Positions 6,739 to 13,256 of a stretch of DNA of 19,228 nucleotides are shown piece after piece. The position numbers and the translations under genes are program-made. The DNA is from JBLMZW01 sp050259035 (GTDB lineage: Bacteria; Bacillota; Syntrophomonadia; Syntrophomonadales; DTU052), in contig JBLMZW010000236.1 in NCBI GenBank assembly GCA_050259035.1, forward strand, positions 1-19,228, written 5' to 3'. The notes below the pieces were generated by a model, which was not told where the DNA came from, made no database searches, and saw only the letters and a list, made by a program, of their open reading frames with translations. Within the stretch, counting starts at the first letter, position 1. Each line of letters begins with the position of its first letter.

Positions 6739-8480
6739 TACTCCACCCCCTCAATCACGGCGTCAAATTTGCATATTTTCTCACACAGCCCGCATCCTAC
6801 GCACAGGCTAGGATTCATTACCGCCTTTTTGTCTTGATCCAACCATGAAACTCCGGTGCAACCTATTCTGATACAGAGTTTACATCCTTTGCATTTATCC
6901 CAATCAACAGTTAACTTTCTCCCGGGGCCCTTATTTATCAGGGCACAGGGTCTACGGGCTATGATGACTGAAGGTTCTTCACTGTTCAGTTCTTCCTTCA
7001 GGGTCTTTTCCAGTTCATCTATATTAATGGGGTCTACAATGCTAACCCTCTTGATCCCAATGGCTTTAACCAGAGCCTCTAAATCCAGCCGGGCAGTTTC
7101 ATCTTTACGAATGGTTCTGCCGGTGGCCGGGTGATCCTGGTGTCCAGTCATAGCAGTTGTTCCATTGTCGAGGATCAGTACGGTTGAACGGCCCCGGTTA
7201 TATACCACATCGATTAGTGGTGTAATTCCTGAATGAACAAAGGTCGAATCTCCGATTACCGCCACCGTTTTACGAGCTAATTGATCCCCTGCGGCTTTTT
7301 CCATACCCAGGGCGGTACCGATACTGGCACCCATACACAGGCATGTATCCATGGATCCTAGGGGTTTTAACGCCCCCAGGGTATAGCAGCCGATATCACC
7401 GGTAACCGTCAATTTCATCCGATTCAGAACATAAAAGACACCTCGATGAGGACAGCCGGCACACAAGAGCGGGGGACGCCCGGGAATAGCTTCATCCAGG
7501 ACGTAGGCTTGTTTGTGTTCTTTACCCAGCATTTTTTCTTCAATTAGTTCAGGGCTGTACTCTCCGAGCAGGGAGAACAGGCTCTTTCCAGTGACTTCTA
7601 TGCCCCAGGCCTTTAATTGTTCTTCAATGACTGGTTCCAGTTCTTCAATTACATATAGTTTTTTTACTTTGCCGGCAAATTCTTTAATAAGTTTTTCCGG
7701 CAAAGGATTAACTGTCCCCAGTTTCAGAATAGACGCCTCCGGTATGACTTCCTTGACATACTGGTAGCAGACGCCGCTGGTGATAATACCGGTCTGAAGA
7801 TCGTTTAGTTCTATCCGGTTCAGAGAACTGGTTTCTACCCATTCTCTCAGTCGGTTCATCCTTTTTTCTACTTCAACATGCCTTAACCGAGCAAAACCCG
7901 GCAGCATTACATATTTTGACGGATCCTTTTTATAAGTTTTACTGGTTACCGCTTCGAATTCATTTTCTTCAACCAGACTCTGTGAATGACACAAACGGGT
8001 AGTTACCCTTAGCATTACCGGGCTGTCAAATTCCTCACTTAATTGGAATGCTTCCTTAGTAAAATCCAGTGCCTCCTGGCTGTCAGAGGGCTCGATAACC
8101 AGCAATTTGGCGAACTTTCCATACCCCCGGTTGTCCTGCTCGTTCTGCGATGAATGCATGCCAGGATCGTCTGCTGATACCAGAACCAATCCACCATTAA
8201 CACCGGTGTATGACATTGTGTATAGAGGATCTGCGGCCACGTTTACCCCTACGTGTTTCATGGTTACCAGGGTGCGTGCTCCCCCTACAGACGCCCCGAA
8301 ACCAACTTCGAGGGCAACCTTTTCATTGGGAGCCCATTCCGCATATACCCCTTCCCACTGGCTGAAGTTCTCAAGGATCTCTGTACTGGGGGTGCCGGGA
8401 TAAGCTGCGGCGACAGTTGCTCCGGCCTCGTAAGCCCCCCGGGCTATAGCCTGATTGCCAATCATTAGTTTCTTCACCAT
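6738..8480 (-). CDS. iorA: Indolepyruvate:ferredoxin oxidoreductase alpha subunit
   Basis: A 580-aa TPP-dependent alpha subunit. The N-terminal pyrimidine-binding domain (PGTPSTEI, 28-35) is followed by the C-terminal TPP domain with GDSTFVHSG (410-418) and DNGTTAMTGHQ (438-448). A ferredoxin-like tail carries two Cys clusters: C530/C533/C536/C541 and C560/C563/C566/C570, ligands for two [4Fe-4S] centres. It forms the catalytic complex with IorB in aromatic amino acid catabolism. I set the start at the ATG 8478-8480 (MVKKLMIGNQA), where family members begin, with AGAGG close upstream; a 13-residue longer frame to 8519 is less likely. The neighbouring phenylacetate-CoA ligase often seen with iorAB is not in this window. 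Confidence 0.95.
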   Translation of the reverse strand: MVKKLMIGNQAIARGAYEAGATVAAAYPGTPSTEILENFSQWEGVYAEWAPNEKVALEVGFGASVGGARTLVTMKHVGVNVAADPLYTMSYTGVNGGLVLVSADDPGMHSSQNEQDNRGYGKFAKLLVIEPSDSQEALDFTKEAFQLSEEFDSPVMLRVTTRLCHSQSLVEENEFEAVTSKTYKKDPSKYVMLPGFARLRHVEVEKRMNRLREWVETSSLNRIELNDLQTGIITSGVCYQYVKEVIPEASILKLGTVNPLPEKLIKEFAGKVKKLYVIEELEPVIEEQLKAWGIEVTGKSLFSLLGEYSPELIEEKMLGKEHKQAYVLDEAIPGRPPLLCAGCPHRGVFYVLNRMKLTVTGDIGCYTLGALKPLGSMDTCLCMGASIGTALGMEKAAGDQLARKTVAVIGDSTFVHSGITPLIDVVYNRGRSTVLILDNGTTAMTGHQDHPATGRTIRKDETARLDLEALVKAIGIKRVSIVDPINIDELEKTLKEELNSEEPSVIIARRPCALINKGPGRKLTVDWDKCKGCKLCIRIGCTGVSWLDQDKKAVMNPSLCVGCGLCEKICKFDAVIEGVE

Positions 8481-8686
8481 TCCACCTCTTCCACCTTGTA
8501 CTTCATATCGGATTAACAACGCTGGATTACTTTTCTCGTAAATCTAGGACGCTTTTAGCTTTTCCAGCGGTCCGTTCAATGTTCTTAGGTTCACGGGGTT
8601 TTGTCCTCCCGCGGCATACACTCAGCCTTCCTTACCACAAGTCCTCACTAACATTACTCCAATTCTTATATAACTATCCCACCAAT

Positions 8687-8787
8687 GGCACGCCATAATC
8701 AGTTCCCTTGGCGCGCATCTGCCAGTACTTCACACCTTAGAGGTTGCCATAAAATATGGCAACGAATGTACAGTAATGAAGTACAAG
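8687..8787. repeat. Tandem structured repeat, copy 1
   Basis: First of two near-identical units with a 104-bp offset. Internal symmetry is: CGCCA/TGGCG arms around a loop shared by both copies (TAATCAGTTCCCT); GTACTTCA (8725-8732) with TGAAGTAC (8777-8784); and nested inside, GTTGCCATA (8743-8751) with TATGGCAAC (8755-8763). The unpaired segments between the two nested stems (CACCTTAGAG and a GTACAGTAAT-like stretch) are conserved with copy 2. That pattern is expected of a structured RNA or of a palindromic mobile element. Confidence 0.85.
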
Positions 8788-8790
8788 ACA

Positions 8791-8890
8791 GGTGCGCCAT
8801 AATCAGTTCCCTTGGCGCGCGCCTGGCAGTACTTCACACCTTAGAGGTTGCCATAAGTGTGGCAACGGATGTACTGTAATGAAGTAAAAT
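8791..8890. repeat. Tandem structured repeat, copy 2
   Basis: Second unit, ~90% identical to copy 1. The stems are kept: GCGCCA/TGGCGC (stronger than in copy 1), TACTTCA (8830-8836) with TGAAGTA (8880-8886), and GTTGCCA (8847-8853) with TGGCAAC (8860-8866). Most differences fall in the hairpin tip (one base shorter) and in the linker after the first stem, while both internal-loop segments are nearly unchanged. Confidence 0.85.
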
Positions 8891-9084
8891 AAAATGACCG
8901 CCGTCAACGAAGCAAGCTTCTACAGACAGGGTCAATTACCTGTTCTCCAAACCTTTGGCAGTTTGGAAAACTAACCTTCTTGAGGTCATCCTACTGGCCT
9001 CCCGCAATCCTCTCCCAAAGGTTAACTGGCTTAAGTACTGTACTTAGCTTAAACCGTTCCCTTGGATCAATGCCAATCAGGTCT

Positions 9085-9912
9085 TCAATCCAAAAGACTT
9101 TGTATAAATGGTGGAATTATAAAGGCCGACCTGTGTATTTCTTCAGTATAATATTTTAACCCATCAATTCTCGGTTTGTCACCCCCGGGAACTCTGGGAT
9201 CAAACCTTCTGGAACCAACTACAAATGCCCAAAAGCCGCTAACATAGGTGGGTACGCAGGTTAGATAGGGGGCACTAACAGGGAAAACTTGCTTCATATT
9301 TCTATGTACAGCCTGAAAACTGCCAGTATAAAAGAGTGGGGATTCCGCCTGGGAAACCATTAATCCATCGTCTGCCAAAACCCGAAATACATCCTGATAA
9401 AAAGGTTTGTTAAATAATTCAACTGCCGGCCCAATAGGATCCGATGAGTCAATTATGGCAACATCATACTGGTCGGAAGCGTTCTTAACATACTTAATTC
9501 CGTCCTCGTAGTGAACATGGGCCCGGGGGTCGTTGTAACCGGCAGCTATGGAAGGAAGATATTCTCTGCATATCTCAACGACTCTTCGATCAATTTCCAC
9601 CAGATCCACATGTTCTACTGATGAATATTTAAGGACCTCACGCAAAACGCCCCCGTCCCCTCCGCCTATAATCAAGACTTTTCGAGGACATGGGTGCACC
9701 CGCATGGGAACATGGCTTATCATTTCGTGGTAGATGAACTCATCTTTTTCCGTGGTTTGAATTGCTCCATCCAGAACCAGGGCTCTTCCGAATTCTGTTG
9801 TTTCAACTATGGCAAGTTCTTGAAAGGCGGTTTTTTCGTGCCAGAGTTCGTTCTCAACTTTCCATCCGACATAGTATCCATCCGTATGGGTTTCTTTCAG
9901 CCAAAATGTCAT
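9085..9912 (-). CDS. speE: Spermidine synthase (polyamine aminopropyltransferase)
   Basis: A 275-aa polyamine aminopropyltransferase that transfers aminopropyl from decarboxylated S-adenosylmethionine to putrescine in the cytosol. The N-terminal beta-strand domain precedes a Rossmann methyltransferase-like domain. Motifs are LDGAIQTTEKDEFIYHEM (48-65), GGGDGG (83-88), VEID (106-109) and DSSDPIGP (155-162). Length is normal. I set the start at the ATG 9910-9912, where GGGAGG lies about 7 nt upstream; a TTG two codons earlier is unlikely. It stands alone: speD, speA and speB are not in the window, and the next gene downstream (iorA) is over 600 nt away. Confidence 0.95.
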   Translation of the reverse strand: MTFWLKETHTDGYYVGWKVENELWHEKTAFQELAIVETTEFGRALVLDGAIQTTEKDEFIYHEMISHVPMRVHPCPRKVLIIGGGDGGVLREVLKYSSVEHVDLVEIDRRVVEICREYLPSIAAGYNDPRAHVHYEDGIKYVKNASDQYDVAIIDSSDPIGPAVELFNKPFYQDVFRVLADDGLMVSQAESPLFYTGSFQAVHRNMKQVFPVSAPYLTCVPTYVSGFWAFVVGSRRFDPRVPGGDKPRIDGLKYYTEEIHRSAFIIPPFIQSLLD

Positions 9913-10034
9913 TTCCAACCTCCCTGGCGTACAATTCCTGCATCAAATAAATGTAAATATAATTATTCCTATATTAGACTTAGACACCGTATATAGATAT
10001 CCTGCCTTCTTCACTTGTTGGTACCAAAATGATT

Positions 10035-10069
10035 TATTTCTATAATAATTAGTATTTCATAATAATTAA
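10035..10069. repeat. AT-rich tandem direct repeat
   Basis: Two consecutive copies of TATTTC(T)ATAATAATTA (18 and 17 bp) lie between speE and the 109-aa gene. They are almost pure A/T and sit just downstream of the dnaD/dnaB-like cassette. They could be a promoter-proximal AT tract for speE, a slippage product, or an easily melted element; the sequence does not decide. Confidence 0.6.
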
Positions 10070-10077
10070 AAAAAGTT

Positions 10078-10407
10078 CTACTGGCTGTTATATAAACGAT
10101 TTTTCTCACTAGTCATTTCATTAATTATGTCTATCGCCTGCTTAATTGCTTCAGGGTTTTTGAAGTCAGTGGCTAACAGAGTAGCTTTAACTATTTCGTC
10201 AAGCTCATGGGTCAGTTCGGAATTAGGAAATGAGAGGAATTCCTGGAGGGCTTGCAGCAGCTGGGGTGATTCCTTTAAGACCAGACAATCCAGGAGATCT
10301 AACAGGCTTATCATCTCCGCTTCGGTAAGCCAACCTTTTATCTGCAAAGTATTAATGGCAGCTGCCACTTTGCCGGTGTATACCTTTTCTCCTGATAGTT
10401 TTCTCAT
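10078..10407 (-). CDS. Hypothetical 109-aa protein coupled to the DnaB-like helicase
   Basis: I do not recognise this family. The protein is small, soluble and predominantly helical, with no Cys, signal peptide or membrane segment. Leu-rich amphipathic stretches at ~35-68 (AEMISLLDLLDCLVLKES and LLQALQEFL) suggest a protein-interaction helical bundle, and the C-terminus is charged. Its ATG overlaps the helicase stop by 4 nt (ATGA), and no strong ribosome binding site of its own is visible, so it is probably made by translational coupling and is a functional partner of the helicase. An AT-rich region follows it. A helicase accessory or loader role is an inference from context only. Confidence 0.75.
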   Translation of the reverse strand: MRKLSGEKVYTGKVAAAINTLQIKGWLTEAEMISLLDLLDCLVLKESPQLLQALQEFLSFPNSELTHELDEIVKATLLATDFKNPEAIKQAIDIINEMTSEKNRLYNSQ

Positions 10408-11765
10408 GGTTTTTCTGCCAACTCCGCATCACGCATAATCTGGCGTTCTTTATCAAAGAAGATGGGAATGGATACCCCGCTTTTACCATCGCGGTTTTTA
10501 TCGATCTTAATCAAATAATTGACATCTTTAAATTTCTGCAGGTCTTCTCTTTGCATTATCTCCTCCTTGGTTACCGGAAGGAGTTTTAACATCAAATCGC
10601 ATTCATTTTTCATTCGCCGGGCTCCTTGAAGAGTTCCATCCTCATTCAACTGAACTAGACACATTACTGCCAGCCCGAGATTCTGAGCCAGCATCTTCTG
10701 CGTTTTTACGATTTGTTCAAGTATCTGCCATTCGGCATAGTTGGGGCTTATTTTGTCCATACGCCCAACATAGTCTAGTATCAACATTTGAATATCTTTT
10801 TGTACTTTGAATTTGCGGGTTATAGATATTGTCTTTTCGGGGGTAAGGTTGGGGCAGGGATAAGAATAAAACCCGCTATTTCTAAGACTCGAATAGGCCT
10901 GGGCTACCTTGGATAATTCGCTCGATGTCAGGTCCCCCATACGGATCCTTTCATGCTCTATCCGTGATAACATTGCTCCCCATCGCAAAGCTATTTGTAC
11001 CCTGCTCATTTCCGTATTAAGATATAATATATTTTTACCGCCTTGTACTGCGACCGCGTTGGCAGTGTGCAGGGCCAGGGCTGTTTTCCCATGACCGGTT
11101 TGAGCCCCTATAATTATCAAGTCGCCCGGTTTGTATCCTAATGTTACTCTATTAAGATAATCAAAGCCGGTCGGCAAGCCGTCAAGAGGTATTACCCCTT
11201 TATGTAATTCTTTTATTTCCCGGTATCTGAGGTAGCGTCTTTCTACCTCCTCGTATCCTAGAGATGCCAGCTCCGGTGGACTATCTACGTTTTCACCTAT
11301 GTCAAGTGCAGTAAGGTTGGTTAACTCCTCTTCGGCTCCCATTAACAGGCTGTCGGCTGATAAATCTGCCAGTTCCTGCAGCTTTAAATAGTTGTTGCGG
11401 AGAAAGCTTTCAAACCGGCGCAGGCGTGATTTTTCTTTAACTTTTTCTATCCAGTAGACTATATTTTCATCTTCTATGTAATGTTCGGCAATATACGAGA
11501 TCTCCGCTATTTCTTGTGAGTCTCGGAAGATGTTCAGGCGGTGGGCTTCTTTTAAGACTTCGACATAAGTCGGATGTACTTCACTCTGGTATAGGCGACA
11601 AATCAATTCAAATATAGTTCGGTGCAGAGGCTGATAAAAATCATCCTCTCGTAATGAGTCATTAGCTTCAATACAAGCATCTTCGAAATTCATCATGGCG
11701 GATAAGACCCGCCGTTCACTCTCCAGATCGATTAATTGATCCTCCGGTGCTCTAAACAGTGACAC
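10404..11765 (-). CDS. DnaB-like replicative helicase (divergent)
   Basis: A 453-aa RecA-fold hexameric helicase of the DnaB family. The N-terminal helical domain (ERRVLSAMM..., DDFYQPLHRTIF) is joined through a linker to the ATPase core. Using the GTG start, Walker A is GAQTGHGKT (220-228), the catalytic-Glu region is NTEMS (250-254), Walker B is LILDY (328-332), VQLNE (371-375) stands where DnaB has SQLSR, and KNRDGKSG (423-430) stands where it has K-R-G-TG. Essential ATPase residues are kept but several motifs differ from the housekeeping consensus. I chose GTG 11763-11765 because AAAGGAG lies 8 nt upstream and the length becomes typical; a 27-residue longer TTG frame starts within a hairpin. 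It sits downstream of the DnaD-like gene and overlaps the 109-aa gene. Confidence 0.88.
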   Translation of the reverse strand: MSLFRAPEDQLIDLESERRVLSAMMNFEDACIEANDSLREDDFYQPLHRTIFELICRLYQSEVHPTYVEVLKEAHRLNIFRDSQEIAEISYIAEHYIEDENIVYWIEKVKEKSRLRRFESFLRNNYLKLQELADLSADSLLMGAEEELTNLTALDIGENVDSPPELASLGYEEVERRYLRYREIKELHKGVIPLDGLPTGFDYLNRVTLGYKPGDLIIIGAQTGHGKTALALHTANAVAVQGGKNILYLNTEMSRVQIALRWGAMLSRIEHERIRMGDLTSSELSKVAQAYSSLRNSGFYSYPCPNLTPEKTISITRKFKVQKDIQMLILDYVGRMDKISPNYAEWQILEQIVKTQKMLAQNLGLAVMCLVQLNEDGTLQGARRMKNECDLMLKLLPVTKEEIMQREDLQKFKDVNYLIKIDKNRDGKSGVSIPIFFDKERQIMRDAELAEKP

Positions 11766-11822
11766 AGTGTTTTCTCCTTTATATAACCTGTACTTTTCGT
11801 TGGTCTGGTTATTAAGACGAAA

Positions 11823-11848
11823 AGTTGGAATCCTTTGTGATTCCAACT
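11823..11848 (-). repeat. 10-bp perfect hairpin between dnaD-like and dnaB-like genes
   Basis: AGTTGGAATC and GATTCCAACT form a perfect 10-bp stem with a 6-nt loop, 41 nt after the dnaD-like stop and about 58 nt before the helicase start. On the minus strand the stem runs into only a short U-run (TTTTCG), so it would be a weak terminator at best. It may reduce or process transcription between the two genes. Confidence 0.65.
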
Positions 11849-11888
11849 AATTTCCGATTCCGGTTATTTTATTACCAATATACTATCT

Positions 11889-13028
11889 TTATTGTTTGGT
11901 GTCATCCATTAGGCTGGGGGGAATATATATCTCTCCATGGTCTTCTTCGGTTACAGGCTTGACCAAATTAAGCCGATTTTTATCCGAACGACGCCTGGTC
12001 TTATATTCTTTAATTTGAGCTTCAACCTCGCTCAAGGATTTGATTCCTTTTTCACTCCAGTTAACCAATATTCCGTCTATGTATTCCAGTCCTCCGGTCC
12101 GGGTTTTATTGCACATTATTTCCCCGGCCTTTTTTATCAGATCAGTTGAAAATCCCCAATCATAACGCCATTTATAGTAGACCTTTTTTCGTGCCTCGGC
12201 GTTCATATCGATTCCGGTATAGCTTCCAAATTCCGCAACCTCGGGATCAAAAGTATTCAAGGCAGGCCTCTTTGGTTCATCTACAAAGGTCTTGAAGTAA
12301 TTTTCCATGCCTTCCAGATTGTTTATGGAACATTCTTTAAGACCACGGGCAATTTTGCTTATCTGATGAGGTTGGTTAATCTTTCTTTCAAAACAGAGTT
12401 CCAACATACAAAGAATGAATTCCGCCCGGAAGCCGTATTGTTCCATCCATTTGCGCAGATCACTGCTCATTCTGATGGAGATGGGACTTCCGATTTTCTT
12501 GGATATAAAATCAGATATCTTTTTAAATTCCTGCGGATTGACAGGCCGTATCTCCACCATTATTTTGTTGTTTCGTTCTTCTTCCAGTTCATTTTCCAGG
12601 ACTTCAATTCTTCTGGCATAATCTTCGAAAAGCGAACCTTGTTTGGGTAATTCGTTTTTGAATTCCGGATGATCTCTGGAAATAATGTCTTTGAGCCGGC
12701 TGAACAGAGTCCCAAGGGATACGTTCCTTGCTGCAAATTCGAGCCCGGGCCCACTTTCGATGGCTATTATACCTCGCTGTTCCAATCGGTTAAGCCTTCG
12801 CGAAAGCCGGTTTTTTGACAGATTAGGACAGACTTGCATTATCTGTCCTATTTCAACTCCGGTTCGAAATAAGGGTTTTGATTTGTTCCAATAAACGAAA
12901 AATATTGCTCCAAGTATTCCTAAATCTTCCGGTTCAAGTTCCAGTTCTACAGAGTAGTGGTACAGTATGCCGGGTACCTGAACAAAGCCCCAGCGATAAA
13001 ATTCAAGAGTGGCCTCAAGATCAGTCAT
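11889..13028 (-). CDS. DnaD-domain replication initiation / primosome protein
   Basis: A 379-aa DnaD-like protein. Residues ~1-110 look like a winged-helix domain (CPNLSKNRLSRRLNRLEQRGII, 67-88). A charged coiled-coil stretch (ENELEEERNN, 145-154) follows. Then come two helical segments resembling DnaD C-terminal (DDBH2) domains: a degenerate one at ~168-249 and a clear one at ~282-343 ending in YIDGILVNW (316-324), the YxxxIxxxW motif. The C-terminus is basic then acidic. In Firmicutes such proteins remodel DNA and help load the replicative helicase. The start ATG (13026-13028) has only a G-rich weak ribosome binding site. The DnaB-like gene follows, consistent with a loader-helicase pair. 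Confidence 0.85.
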   Translation of the reverse strand: MTDLEATLEFYRWGFVQVPGILYHYSVELELEPEDLGILGAIFFVYWNKSKPLFRTGVEIGQIMQVCPNLSKNRLSRRLNRLEQRGIIAIESGPGLEFAARNVSLGTLFSRLKDIISRDHPEFKNELPKQGSLFEDYARRIEVLENELEEERNNKIMVEIRPVNPQEFKKISDFISKKIGSPISIRMSSDLRKWMEQYGFRAEFILCMLELCFERKINQPHQISKIARGLKECSINNLEGMENYFKTFVDEPKRPALNTFDPEVAEFGSYTGIDMNAEARKKVYYKWRYDWGFSTDLIKKAGEIMCNKTRTGGLEYIDGILVNWSEKGIKSLSEVEAQIKEYKTRRRSDKNRLNLVKPVTEEDHGEIYIPPSLMDDTKQ

Positions 13029-13055
13029 GGTATGCCCCCAATGAGAAGTATGGAA

Positions 13056-13085
13056 ATTATAACATATGAATCATCTACGAAACAA
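13056..13085 (-). promoter_or_regulatory. Promoter of the dnaD-like gene
   Basis: On the minus strand TTGTTT (13080-13085) is followed after 18 bp by a consensus TATAAT (13056-13061), 27 nt before the ATG. The predicted start gives a leader of only ~20 nt. The -35 is a weak match, so an activator might assist; the direct repeats just upstream are candidates. Confidence 0.6.
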
Positions 13086-13099
13086 TCAGACTAATACCC

Positions 13100-13126
13100 C
13101 GTAAAAGGTGACCACATCGTAAAAGG
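13100..13126. promoter_or_regulatory. Two 9-bp direct repeats upstream of the dnaD-like promoter
   Basis: CGTAAAAGG occurs at 13100-13108 and again at 13118-13126, an 18-bp period, beginning 14 bp upstream of the -35 hexamer. Same-orientation sites near two helical turns apart fit an activator or initiator binding pair. Binding is inferred only. Confidence 0.45.
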
Positions 13127-13199
13127 AAGCTTTTTCATTTGGACAGGCTGTCTCTTGCGGTGTTTTGATATCATGTGTTTTTCTGATGGATTAAACAAA

Positions 13200-13245
13200 G
13201 CCAGCAGTCAGGAGCTATCCTAAAAGCTTGTTCCTGACTGCTGGC
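13200..13245 (-). terminator. Intrinsic terminator after the beta-CASP gene
   Basis: A 14-bp perfect GC-rich stem (GCCAGCAGTCAGGA at 13200-13213 with its complement at 13232-13245) has an 18-nt loop. On the minus strand it is followed by TTTGTTTAA. It lies 11 nt beyond the stop codon of the metallo-beta-lactamase gene and separates that operon from the dnaD-like promoter. Confidence 0.85.
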
Positions 13246-13256
13246 GTCGGATCATA

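Larger units (their letters stand above)
8520..9084. other. 565-bp gene-free region with repeats and hairpins
   Basis: No convincing coding region lies between speE and iorA. The middle holds two tandem structured repeats, described separately. To their left, GGAC/GTCC arms at 8547-8550 and 8570-8573 enclose GCT/AGC, forming a hairpin near iorA. To their right, CCAAAC/GTTTGG inverted arms occur around 8949-8968, and a near-palindrome AAGTACTGTACTT occurs near 9034-9046. The 10-mer GTTCCCTTGG of the repeat recurs near 9056, hinting at a degenerate third piece. On the minus strand this would be the 5' leader of iorA or an independent RNA. I found no transposase, tRNA or known riboswitch in it. 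Confidence 0.6.

Noticed and set aside
8685..8879. 64-aa plus-strand open frame across the tandem repeats
   Set aside because: It spans structured repeat DNA, and its composition looks non-coding.
8687..8890. CRISPR array
   Set aside because: Only two units of ~100 bp with no unique spacers between short repeats.
10078..13028. Prophage or plasmid carrying the DnaD/DnaB-like genes
   Set aside because: No integrase, capsid, repressor or attachment repeats are visible, and flanking genes are ordinary chromosomal genes. An ancient mobile origin remains possible.
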